Under the pieces are notes generated by a model. That model was not told the origin of the DNA. It made no database searches and saw only the letters and a program-made list of their open reading frames with translations. From NCBI GenBank assembly GCA_030605265.1, contig JAUWIR010000115.1:1-9858 (forward strand): a stretch of 9,858 bases of DNA. Direction: 5' to 3'. The number at the start of each line of letters is the position of its first letter. Positions within the stretch are counted from its first letter, which is position 1. A program made the translations under genes and the position numbers. The stretch comes from Pseudomonadota bacterium. GTDB lineage: Bacteria; SZUA-182; DTGQ01. This document shows positions 1 through 6,471 of the stretch, piece after piece.

Positions 1-1029
1 ATTCATGAGAAAAGCGATATTCTTGGTGTGATCATCCTGATTGCGGGCAATCACATTAAAGACCATGCGCCGATATTGTTGTATGGCCTCGGCTTTACTT
101 AACCGCAATTTACGCATAACGAAAAAAGCCTGTTCATAACTATAAGCGCCGGCCATATTAAAATCATAATGCGCCAAACCGCAGAGAGACTGCAAATGCA
201 TTTTTTTACCATTTTGACGGTCAAACCGTTTGGTGAGAAAGTGCGCCCGCCCGTTTTCCTCCAGCAAACGACACTCAGTCATCTCAATACCGGCTGCCTT
301 AGCCATCAAATAATAGGCGTACTCAATGCGTCCATATCCTTTCGGTTCTCCGAGCTCAAGGTCATCAACACCATCAAATTTTATTAACCAATAATCATAC
401 CCATTAGGGACCTCGGTTTGCCCAGATATCACCTTATTTTTCTTATCCATGGCTATGACGGCTTTTGGGCGCGCGCCCCCGGCTGAAGTCCCGACGCGCA
501 AGATATCCATAATAGCTTCATCGTTTTCCTTCTTGTTTGCACCGATCTCAACATCAAGCGCTAAGCGTTCAGACATAACCTTCTGCGCCAGATCAACAAG
601 TTCTGCAATTTCAACAGGAACGGAACTGTCTAATCGCCGGTTTATGGGTGGTGAGAATTCCAATGCCCCCATGCCGCGTCTTCCAATGTAACAAAGCCGT
701 TCAATCGGACTAAAACTGCCAACATCACGCCCATTTCGTGCCAGCCATGCATCAATAATGCTATTGCCGAATTTATCCGGAAGGGAGTCGGAAAGCAAGC
801 CGGGCAGCCCCCAAAAGGTCTCTGTAATTAATCTTGGGAATGAGAAAACAGTATTACCCTTTCCGGTTTCATCTAATCCCATTTGTAAAGGAGAAATATC
901 GAGTCCTTTTTTTAAGAAAGAGGGATCATATTCGAAAACACCGTAGTCGCGATCATCCAACCATGAGACCGCCCCCACCAGATCGCCCCAAAGCTTGACG
1001 ATTGCGGTGTCAACCTTCCTAATTACCAT
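1..1029 (-). CDS. hipA: HipA-family serine/threonine kinase toxin (partial, C-terminus beyond left edge)
   Basis: Toxin of a HipBA-type toxin-antitoxin pair. HipA proteins are kinases; the E. coli member phosphorylates glutamyl-tRNA synthetase and induces persistence. The minus-strand frame is open for 343 codons from ATG at 1029 to the window edge, so perhaps 80-100 C-terminal residues are missing compared with the usual 420-440 aa. Seen: an N-terminal HipA-type domain (about 10-125) with LPDKFG at 84-89; the loop GTSAGGARPK at 180-189, matching the Gly-rich loop that carries the autophosphorylated Ser in HipA; WLIKF at 214-218; and NVIARNQDDHTKN at 325-337, the kinase catalytic loop, in which D332 and N337 align with E. 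coli D309 and N314. All catalytic residues visible look intact. The start overlaps the hipB stop by 7 bases (translational coupling), with AAAGGGGG at 1044-1037 as ribosome site. Target specificity cannot be read from the sequence. Confidence 0.93.
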   Translation of the reverse strand, partial: MVIRKVDTAIVKLWGDLVGAVSWLDDRDYGVFEYDPSFLKKGLDISPLQMGLDETGKGNTVFSFPRLITETFWGLPGLLSDSLPDKFGNSIIDAWLARNGRDVGSFSPIERLCYIGRRGMGALEFSPPINRRLDSSVPVEIAELVDLAQKVMSERLALDVEIGANKKENDEAIMDILRVGTSAGGARPKAVIAMDKKNKVISGQTEVPNGYDYWLIKFDGVDDLELGEPKGYGRIEYAYYLMAKAAGIEMTECRLLEENGRAHFLTKRFDRQNGKKMHLQSLCGLAHYDFNMAGAYSYEQAFFVMRKLRLSKAEAIQQYRRMVFNVIARNQDDHTKNIAFLMN

Positions 1030-1355
1030 TCAGGGGCCCCCTTTGCGGTATCTTTACCCTTTGTGCCGGATGCTCTTTGACGTTTCTTGCCCTGTTGTTT
1101 GGCCATCTGTAAGGGACTGATGGTGACTTCCGGGATAAAGCCGTCTAATGCCTCCAGCGCGCCTAACTCTCTGAGCACTGCAATGAGGCTGGATACCTTT
1201 CCTTCCCCTGATTCAAGGGCCTTAATTACATTAAGCGATAAAGTGGCAGCTTCCGATAACTGCTGCTGCGTAAGGTTTTTGTGCAGACGCAGCGCCTTGA
1301 TACGGCTGCCGATCTCAGCCCCGATTCCTTTATCCGTCATTGAATAAAAATCCAT
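1023..1355 (-). CDS. hipB: HipB-like XRE-family antitoxin / autorepressor
   Basis: A 110-aa DNA-binding antitoxin, expected to neutralise the HipA kinase and repress its own operon. Residues about 13-68 form an XRE/Cro helix-turn-helix (RIKALRLHKNLTQQQLSEAA, then the recognition-helix region SLNVIKALESGEG). The C-terminal tail ISPLQMAKQQGKKRQRAS followed by a Lys/Gly-rich stretch is the basic tail I associate with HipB-like proteins paired with HipA kinases. The ATG at 1355 is chosen because GGAG lies about 7 bases upstream on the minus strand. A second in-frame Met five codons later is possible but has no better ribosome site. It is the first gene of the operon; its last bases include the hipA start codon. 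The promoter region upstream carries palindromic GTC...GAC sites consistent with autoregulation. Confidence 0.93.
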   Translation of the reverse strand: MDFYSMTDKGIGAEIGSRIKALRLHKNLTQQQLSEAATLSLNVIKALESGEGKVSSLIAVLRELGALEALDGFIPEVTISPLQMAKQQGKKRQRASGTKGKDTAKGAPEW

Positions 1356-1410
1356 AACAGCTCCAAATTATTCTATTAGCAGAATATTTAATTATAAAAG
1401 TCTTAATAAA

Positions 1411-1423
1411 GTCCATTATAGAC
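1411..1423. promoter_or_regulatory. Probable HipB operator palindrome over the -10
   Basis: GTCCATTATAGAC is a 13-bp near-palindrome with GTC/GAC ends and one mismatched pair. Related half-sites recur around it: GTCTATTA at 1471-1478, TTCTATTA at 1371-1378, and AAAGTC at 1397-1402 and 1408-1413, the latter two exactly 11 bp (one helical turn) apart. Several spaced operator copies around a hipBA promoter fit the known habit of HipB dimers binding multiple operators. That HipB binds here is inferred. Confidence 0.55.
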
Positions 1424-1442
1424 AAATAATATGAAATGTCAA
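1415..1442 (-). promoter_or_regulatory. hipBA promoter, perfect -35/-10 hexamers
   Basis: On the minus strand TTGACA (1442-1437) is followed after 16 bp by TATAAT (1420-1415), both matching the sigma-70 consensus exactly. Transcription would begin near 1408-1405, leaving a leader of about 50 bases before the hipB start at 1355. No other promoter this strong is seen in the window. The -10 hexamer lies wholly inside the palindrome at 1411-1423, so a bound repressor would occlude it. Confidence 0.8.
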
Positions 1443-1548
1443 GATTTAATTGCATAAAAGCTTTAAATGAGTCTATTAATGATTAATACACCATATAATA
1501 GCCTTATTTTAAACTTTTGTTTAGATGTTATGCCTATGGCAAATTTGG

Positions 1549-1707
1549 TCAGGTGGGTAACATCAAAAATAATGGTATTGTATTATTTCCGATTCGAATA
1601 TTAAAGATACCGTTTGTCTTCCATTTTCCATCAGTGTCCAAATATTTTATGACAATGTTGACTAGGTCTTTCATATATTTAGCCACATCCAAATGAAGAG
1701 AATATGG
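1549..1707 (-). pseudogene. Possible short gene remnant, unrecognised
   Basis: A minus-strand frame is open from just after a stop at 1710-1708 down to TGA at 1551-1549, giving 52 codons, or 41 from the only ATG (1674). The peptide reads like real protein rather than AT-rich noise: it includes KYMKDLVNIVIKYLDTDGKW and then GIFNIRIGNNTIPLFLMLPT. There is no ribosome site before the ATG, and I do not recognise a family. It may be the C-terminal scrap of a deleted gene, a small real gene, or chance. Confidence 0.25.
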
Positions 1708-1798
1708 TCATAGTAATTCAATTATTGATGCAAAAGCTATAGTAGCTTTCTTTATTGAAAATGCCGAATTTACCTGAATGAAGATTGAGAAAATTTAT

Positions 1799-1870
1799 CT
1801 CCACCAAGGACACGAAGCGCACGAAGGTTTATTTTTTTTCTTGGTGACCTTAGTGATCTTCGTGGTGAAA
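1799..1870. repeat. Inverted-repeat element 1 (CACNAAGNN 9-bp units)
   Basis: The left arm (about 1801-1827) is three 9-bp units of the form CACNAAGNN (CACCAAGGA, CACGAAGCG, CACGAAGG). The right arm, read as its complement, has the same pattern (CACGAAGAT, CACTAAGGT, CACCAAG), so the two arms pair imperfectly around a T-rich loop. The right end reads GTGGTGAA. The element ends about 30 bases before the dapF-like start, so the folded form could affect its expression. Confidence 0.8.
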
Positions 1871-1898
1871 ATAAAGGTGTATAAGGTTTATATAATAA

Positions 1899-2750
1899 AT
1901 GAAAATACCCTTTGAATTCGGACATACCTGTATGAATAATTTTGTTGTTCTCGATTTTAGGGGCAAAGGGTCCCCATCCATGGAGACATTATCTGATTTG
2001 GGGAAAAAGTTTTGTATGACCACCTTGGCGGATAATTTGCTGGTTTTACAGGTCTCCGAAATAGCTGATGCACGTCTCCGTATCATGGGTGGGGATGGGC
2101 GTGAAGCTGATTTTTGCGGTAATGGAGTTACCTATTTTTCAGCAAAAATTGGGCAGGAAAGAGGGATTGATGAGGTGCGTATTGAAAGCGCCAGTGGGGT
2201 GAAAACAGCCAAAAAGTATCATGAAAGATGGAAGATAGAAATTGGGAAAGCTATTTTGTTAAAGGATGTAGCAGCCAAGATTCCTAGCTCAGCGCTGAAA
2301 GGTGAATCCATATTCGGTCTTATCAGGGCCGGCGAACCCCATCTGGTAGTAACTACTCCCGAGAGTTATAATGAATTCCACTTATCCAGAGAAAAATTTG
2401 AGGATTATTGCCGTCCTTTACGAGATATTACTGATATTGAGGGGGGTGTGAGCATTACCATGGTATTTAAGGCTAAAAATAATATGATTTGTATTCGTAC
2501 CTTTGAACGTGGGGCAAATAGGCAAACCCTGTCTTGCGGCACTGGTTCAGTTTCAGCAGCTGCTGCTTTATATGGACCTTCTTCTTTAGAGAATATTTTC
2601 GAGGTATTTTCTCCGGGAGGAAGTCATAAGGTTATTTTCGATGAGAATAAATGGTATCTCATGGCACATCCACAGAGAATAGGATCAGGATATTTAGAAG
2701 AGTCAACTATCAAGGTGCCCCTTGATAGTCTTTTAGCCTATGGAGCTTAG
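1899..2750 (+). CDS. DapF-family amino-acid epimerase/racemase, divergent substrate site
   Basis: A 283-aa cytoplasmic, cofactor-independent two-cysteine racemase or epimerase of the diaminopimelate epimerase family, near the usual 270-285 aa. Both catalytic cysteines are present: C73 in DFCGNG and C213 in LSCGTGS. FERG (202-205) keeps the Glu and Arg that contact substrate in DapF. However, the residues holding the far end of diaminopimelate differ. By alignment from memory with H. influenzae DapF, N64 is G64, N157 of the GNPH motif is E146 (GEPH 145-148), and N190 is S185. The N-terminal GNDF becomes NNF (13-15). A substrate other than diaminopimelate is therefore likely, such as another amino acid, as in the DapF-like histidine racemases of metallophore pathways. 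No lysine-pathway genes adjoin. The ATG at 1899 gives the full N-terminal strand; its ribosome site (AAGG at 1883-1886) is weak. It is the first gene of the plus-strand cluster. Confidence 0.88.
   Translation: MKIPFEFGHTCMNNFVVLDFRGKGSPSMETLSDLGKKFCMTTLADNLLVLQVSEIADARLRIMGGDGREADFCGNGVTYFSAKIGQERGIDEVRIESASGVKTAKKYHERWKIEIGKAILLKDVAAKIPSSALKGESIFGLIRAGEPHLVVTTPESYNEFHLSREKFEDYCRPLRDITDIEGGVSITMVFKAKNNMICIRTFERGANRQTLSCGTGSVSAAAALYGPSSLENIFEVFSPGGSHKVIFDENKWYLMAHPQRIGSGYLEESTIKVPLDSLLAYGA
2706..2734 (+). terminator. Terminator-like hairpin inside the 3' end of the dapF-like gene
   Basis: ACTATCAAGG (2706-2715) pairs perfectly over 10 bp with CCTTGATAGT (2720-2729) around a TGCC loop, followed by CTTTT (2730-2734). 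It lies within codons for the residues just before the C-terminus, 14-42 bases before the stop. It resembles a short intrinsic terminator, but the U-tract is only four bases and translation would interfere with folding. It may act as a partial attenuator or protect an mRNA 3' end. Confidence 0.45.
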
Positions 2751-2801
2751 AGGTTCAGGGTTTAAAGGTTCAGAGTTCGGAGTTCAAAGGTTCAGAGTTA
2801 A
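2751..2801. repeat. AGGTTCAG direct repeats
   Basis: Immediately after the dapF-like stop, AGGTTCAG occurs at 2751, 2766 and 2788, each followed by GTT- or GTTC-like spacers (AGGTTCAGAGTT at 2766 and 2788). The extra AGTTCGGAGTTCAA between copies two and three is a related degenerate unit. The short, loose units suit slippage-expanded intergenic sequence rather than a protein-binding array. No coding is implied: this region lies before the hydrolase start. Confidence 0.75.
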
Positions 2802-2879
2802 CTTTGTTCTACCTTGCAGCAGGTAGGCGTTTATAGGGTAGGCATTTGTAAAGGGTTACATAAAAAGAGAGGAAAGAAC

Positions 2880-4670
2880 ATGGGAGAGCATATTTTTTCT
2901 TATCCTTCTCCTGTCCCTTTTTCCTCAAAGTATATTCAAATCAATCAGAGAATCCCTGCATCAGATGGAATTGAATTATTGGCTGATCTTTATATCCCCG
3001 GTGGGATACAACCCCCCTTTCCGGCAGTGATTGAAATAACCCCCTATGGCGGCCGGTTTTTATCAAGAATAGGAGAAATCTACGCTACCAGAGGGTATTT
3101 ATTTTTAGCTGTTGATGCACGGGGGCGGTATCGATCGTCAGGAAACTGGGACCCCCTCACCTATGATCAAAAAGATGGACATAGGGTAATCAAATGGATG
3201 GCTGATCATAAACTGTGCAATAAAAGAATCGGTACGAGGGGCCATTCCTACAGTGGATATAGTCAAATCTTAACAGCTATTAATGCGCCAAAAGAGCTGC
3301 AGGCTATGGTAGTAGGGTTTGCTCCGGGCGACCCTTTCGATAATGTCCCTTTTCAAGGAGGGGCCTATGATTTAACCGATTTTTTCTGGCTTTTGGGGAT
3401 GACTGGAAGGACCTGCCCGGAGGATGATTGGGATGATGAGTTCGATACCATAAACCCGGAGAATAAAATAATAAATCAGAAGGAATCACAGCTTAGGGAC
3501 AGAAATGCATTATTTAAAAAAGCTTTTCTGTCTCGCCCTTTCAAAGATCTTGATCTGCGTTTTGGTGTTCGCCAGGATATTTTTCGAGAATGGCTTCAGC
3601 ATTGGAGGTTTGATGAGTTTTGGAGGGCACGCTCCATTGGAAATAGAATAGCGGAAACATCAGTACCCACCCTTCACATTACCGGCTGGTGGGACTCTAA
3701 TGGTCGTGGGGCAACCTCATTTTATAAAGGGATGCGTCAAAGGGCAGTATCAAATTTTGCTAAAGAGGGACAACGACTTTTAATCGGGGCTTGGGAGCAT
3801 GATTTGATAGCCCCTGATTGTCAGGGCCTTCCCTTAGAAGATGCGCAGCAAATTGAGCGAGCAGCTTGCCGTGATCCTCTCAATGATGAATTGTCCTGGT
3901 TTGATAAATATCTTAAGGATGGTAACTCTTTATCCTGTCTTGATTACCGGGTTACCCTGTTTATAACAGGGCTTTATCAGTGGATGGATTTTAAAGACTG
4001 GCCCCCGCCTGAAACAAAATCTCTTCACTGTTATTTACAAGCAGGTCCCAATAGATCAACAGGGGGATTGTCTCAGAAGTTTTTCACAGAGGGGACTTCA
4101 TCTTCAACTTACCTATTTGATCCTGAAGACCCGACTCCTTATGCTCCAAAAAACATAGATGGAGAAAGGGCCCTTTTTGATGATACTTTAATTGAGGAAG
4201 AAAGAGAGGATTTACTTATTTTTGACACTGAGATACTCTATTCACCTCTTCTATTGATTGGGGAGGTATCACTTTTGCTTTATGCACAAAGCGATGTGTG
4301 TGATTTTGATTTATATGCAAAACTGTTGGATGTTTATCCTGAGGGAAAGGCCATTTTTTTAACTGATGGTATTATCAGGGCCCGCTTCAGGGAGGGGTGG
4401 GACCAGCCTAAATTAATGAACCCTGAAGAGATTAATCTTTTTACCATTGATTTGTGGCACCTAGGTCACATGATGCGAAAAGGTCATAGAATACGATGCA
4501 CAGTGTCCTCTGGGGCCCTGGGACGATTTGATATAAACCCATGCACGGGAGGTGATTTGGCTGAAGAAACGAAATCATCGAAAGCCAAGGTTACTATATT
4601 TCATAACCAAAAATATCCCTCAAGCCTTGTTTTGCCGGTATGGAGGGGGAAAGAACCAGAAGAATTTTAA
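2880..4670 (+). CDS. CocE/NonD-family (S15-like) serine hydrolase
   Basis: A 596-aa alpha/beta hydrolase of the X-Pro dipeptidyl-peptidase/cocaine-esterase family, which hydrolyses acyl esters, acylated amines or peptides. ATG at 2880 is chosen because AGAGG lies 7 bases upstream; an in-frame ATG at 2814 would add 22 residues encoded in repeat-rich DNA and has no ribosome site. Seen, numbered from this start: the family entry motif IPASDGIELLADLYIPG (about 26-42), the nucleophile elbow RGHSYSG with S123, the acid in HITGWWDSNG with D272, and the base in LLIGAWEHD with H307. The segment after about 370 fits the C-terminal jelly-roll (PepX_C) domain. No signal peptide or membrane segment is seen, so it should be cytoplasmic. 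In this cluster it could trim, deacylate or cyclise a product made by the racemase and the ATP-grasp protein, but the substrate cannot be read from sequence. Confidence 0.9.
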   Translation: MGEHIFSYPSPVPFSSKYIQINQRIPASDGIELLADLYIPGGIQPPFPAVIEITPYGGRFLSRIGEIYATRGYLFLAVDARGRYRSSGNWDPLTYDQKDGHRVIKWMADHKLCNKRIGTRGHSYSGYSQILTAINAPKELQAMVVGFAPGDPFDNVPFQGGAYDLTDFFWLLGMTGRTCPEDDWDDEFDTINPENKIINQKESQLRDRNALFKKAFLSRPFKDLDLRFGVRQDIFREWLQHWRFDEFWRARSIGNRIAETSVPTLHITGWWDSNGRGATSFYKGMRQRAVSNFAKEGQRLLIGAWEHDLIAPDCQGLPLEDAQQIERAACRDPLNDELSWFDKYLKDGNSLSCLDYRVTLFITGLYQWMDFKDWPPPETKSLHCYLQAGPNRSTGGLSQKFFTEGTSSSTYLFDPEDPTPYAPKNIDGERALFDDTLIEEEREDLLIFDTEILYSPLLLIGEVSLLLYAQSDVCDFDLYAKLLDVYPEGKAIFLTDGIIRARFREGWDQPKLMNPEEINLFTIDLWHLGHMMRKGHRIRCTVSSGALGRFDINPCTGGDLAEETKSSKAKVTIFHNQKYPSSLVLPVWRGKEPEEF

Positions 4671-4718
4671 CATGTGCAATTAGATTAAAACTGGTATTTT
4701 ATGACTTTTTATGTTTTT

Positions 4719-4796
4719 ACCATGAAGAGCTTGAAGAAGAGCATGGAGCACATGAGGAAATAAGAAAACCTTCATGCTCTTCATGTCCTTCATGGT
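4719..4796. repeat. Inverted-repeat element 2 (CATGAAGNN units)
   Basis: The left arm (4719 to about 4757) begins ACCATGAAGAG and carries degenerate 9-bp units. The right arm (4769-4796), read as complement, is CATGAAGGA, CATGAAGAG, CATGAAGG. The pairing is imperfect and the left arm has about one extra unit. Outside the right arm follow GGTGAA and AAATGTAAAC (4806-4815), whose complement GTTTACATTT resembles the end of element 3. It fills the hydrolase-transporter gap. Confidence 0.8.
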
Positions 4797-4835
4797 GAAT
4801 TAAAAAAATGTAAACTGACAGGGTGAAAATTTTAG

Positions 4836-6230
4836 ATGAATTGGAAACAAGCAAATAAAGAAATATTCTGGCCGACTCAGGAAGAAAGGGGCTTACTGGG
4901 CCGCTTTTACCTTGCCGGCGGATTAAGTGAGATGTTGAATGTAATTCACCCCTTTGAATTTATTTATCTATTTTTGATTATGGAGCGTCCTGAATGGGCG
5001 ATTATTCCTTTAGTGACTGAAACAGCAGCTGTTTTATTAATGGAAGTCCCCACAGGTGTAGTGGCGGATCGCTGGGGGAGGAAAAGTTCCGTGATTTGTG
5101 GAGATCTGGTGAGCGCTCTTTCATGGGCGCTGGTCCCCTTAGCTGCCTCGCTGAGGGGCGCCAATCAGCTTCTGGCGGTGAGCCTGTGTTTTACTTTTGA
5201 TGGGATCGGACAAACCCTTGTCTCAGGAGCAGAAGAGGCCTGGGTGGTGGATAACCTGAGGAGTGTGGGCAAGGAGGATTTGACTGAGCAATATTTTGCC
5301 AGAATTCGTTCTTTTAGTTCACTTGGAGGGGTTTTTGCCGGAAGTTTGTCTATCTTGTTACTGTTTATGACCAAAGTAGACCGAAATATTCTTAACCTTT
5401 TGTGGTATATTTCCGCTCTTGGCCAGTTATTAGGGGTGGGGATTGCTGCTATTGGTATACCTGAATATCAAGTTTCCCAAGATAAAGCTGATTTTCCTGA
5501 AGAAGAATATTTTGAAGATATAGAGGAATCTTTTAAGGAGAGAATGGTCAAGGGGTTCAAAATCATTGTTCAAGAAAGGTCCCTCTTTTTTTTCTTTTTG
5601 GCCTTAGTGGGTATTTCTTTTGCCGGGTCAATTACCAGTGATGCTTTTGAAATTTCTCTTATCACTAAAGGATTGGATGCGCGGGGATTGGCCCCCTTGG
5701 ATATTGTCAATGATATGCTGGGGATGATTACTCCACTGATTGGCATTGCTATGGCGAAAATTTTTGGTATTACTCGTAGTCTGGTGTTTTTTATAATCCT
5801 TCCGGCAGTTTCAGTGGGCATATTTTTTCTACAACCTAAATTAATGGCTGTGGTGGGATTATTCCTTTTTTTTAATATTTTCGATGATTTCTGGGACCCG
5901 GTGGCGGATGCGCGCTTGCATGAAATGATTCCTTCTAGGTATCGGGCTACTATTGGCTCAATAGTCAATCAGGTATCTGAATCGGCTGGTTTATGCGGTC
6001 TTGGAATATTCGCCCTTCTCCTTAAAGGACAAAGCTCAGCCCTCCAGAGGGCAACACCGAAGTTACCGGAAGCCTTTTCAGGAAGAAGGGGAGCATTGCC
6101 GCGGATGCCAAACGGCGTATTGGGATTACCTATATCGGATTTTGCCTTGGTAATTTTTACCCTTAGCAGCCTTATTGCCGTGCCCTTTCTTGTAGTAAGT
6201 TATCGCAAGCGATCGGAGGAGAAAAGATGA
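4836..6230 (+). CDS. MFS transporter, probable small-molecule exporter
   Basis: A 464-aa integral inner-membrane protein, typical in length for a 12-helix major facilitator. Hydrophobic helices run from about residue 25 to 455 around an acidic cytoplasmic central loop (about 208-245). MFS motif A is clear between helices 2 and 3: GVVADRWGRK (74-83). The segment SGAEEAWVVD (130-139) and the late IPSRYRATIGSI (365-376) resemble MFS members of the drug or peptide efflux kind. Between the last two helices is a longer loop rich in Pro, Gly and Arg (about 397-430), unusual for the family and possibly an insertion. Start ATG 4836 has only a modest upstream GGGTGA (4821-4826). It lies between a hydrolase and an ATP-grasp gene, so it most likely exports or imports the pathway's small product; direction is inferred from family flavour only. 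Confidence 0.88.
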   Translation: MNWKQANKEIFWPTQEERGLLGRFYLAGGLSEMLNVIHPFEFIYLFLIMERPEWAIIPLVTETAAVLLMEVPTGVVADRWGRKSSVICGDLVSALSWALVPLAASLRGANQLLAVSLCFTFDGIGQTLVSGAEEAWVVDNLRSVGKEDLTEQYFARIRSFSSLGGVFAGSLSILLLFMTKVDRNILNLLWYISALGQLLGVGIAAIGIPEYQVSQDKADFPEEEYFEDIEESFKERMVKGFKIIVQERSLFFFFLALVGISFAGSITSDAFEISLITKGLDARGLAPLDIVNDMLGMITPLIGIAMAKIFGITRSLVFFIILPAVSVGIFFLQPKLMAVVGLFLFFNIFDDFWDPVADARLHEMIPSRYRATIGSIVNQVSESAGLCGLGIFALLLKGQSSALQRATPKLPEAFSGRRGALPRMPNGVLGLPISDFALVIFTLSSLIAVPFLVVSYRKRSEEKR

Positions 6231-6286
6231 AATACAGGGAAATAGGGTAATGTTATATAAAGATAAATGGCAACCTTCACTTGTCG

Positions 6287-6409
6287 GTTTACACTTTCTT
6301 TTTAAAAAAATTACCACAGAGACACGGAGACACGGAGTTTTTATAGTTTTTCTCTGTGACTCTGTGTCTCTGTGTCTCTGTGGTGAAAAATATTTAAAAA
6401 AGTGTCAAC
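6287..6409. repeat. Inverted-repeat element 3 with terminal repeats (CACAGAGA units)
   Basis: The core left arm (6313-6337) has 8-bp units CACAGAGA, CACGGAGA, CACGGAG. The right arm (6352-6384), read as complement, has four (CACAGAGA twice, CACAGAGT, CACAGAG). Outside the core, GTTTACACTTT (6287-6297) matches 10 of 11 bases of GTTGACACTTT read on the minus strand at 6409-6399, so the element is about 123 bp with terminal inverted repeats. It resembles a miniature, non-coding mobile element. It occupies most of the 241-base gap before the ATP-grasp gene. Confidence 0.85.
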
Positions 6410-6471
6410 TACTTTTGGGCATAAATGAAGGAAATATCCTCTGTGTACCGCAAATAGCTTAAGGAGAAAAG

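Larger units (their letters stand above)
1356..1898. other. Intergenic region between hipBA and the plus-strand cluster
   Basis: These 543 bases are very AT-rich. They hold the hipBA promoter and operator-like sites (1371-1478), an AAAGCTTT palindrome (1457-1464), a possible short minus-strand gene remnant (1549-1707), and an inverted-repeat element (about 1799-1870) just upstream of the dapF-like gene. No tRNA or convincing full gene was found. I could not identify a good promoter for the plus-strand cluster. Confidence 0.6.

Noticed and set aside
169..946. Plus-strand frames of 62-80 codons opposite hipA
   Set aside because: They lie antisense to a continuous 343-codon hipA frame with all kinase motifs and have no ribosome sites or recognisable domains.
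1799..1870. Short repeats as a CRISPR array
   Set aside because: Units are 8-9 bp, contiguous and arranged as inverted arms, without spacers of regular length; no cas genes are visible.
1891..1896. TATAAT just before the dapF-like start as its promoter
   Set aside because: No -35 element lies 16-18 bases upstream, and the transcript would be essentially leaderless in an AT-rich stretch where such hexamers arise by chance.
2814..2879. ATG 2814 as the hydrolase start
   Set aside because: The extra 22 residues fall in spacer sequence without family similarity; ATG 2880 has AGAGG at the right distance.
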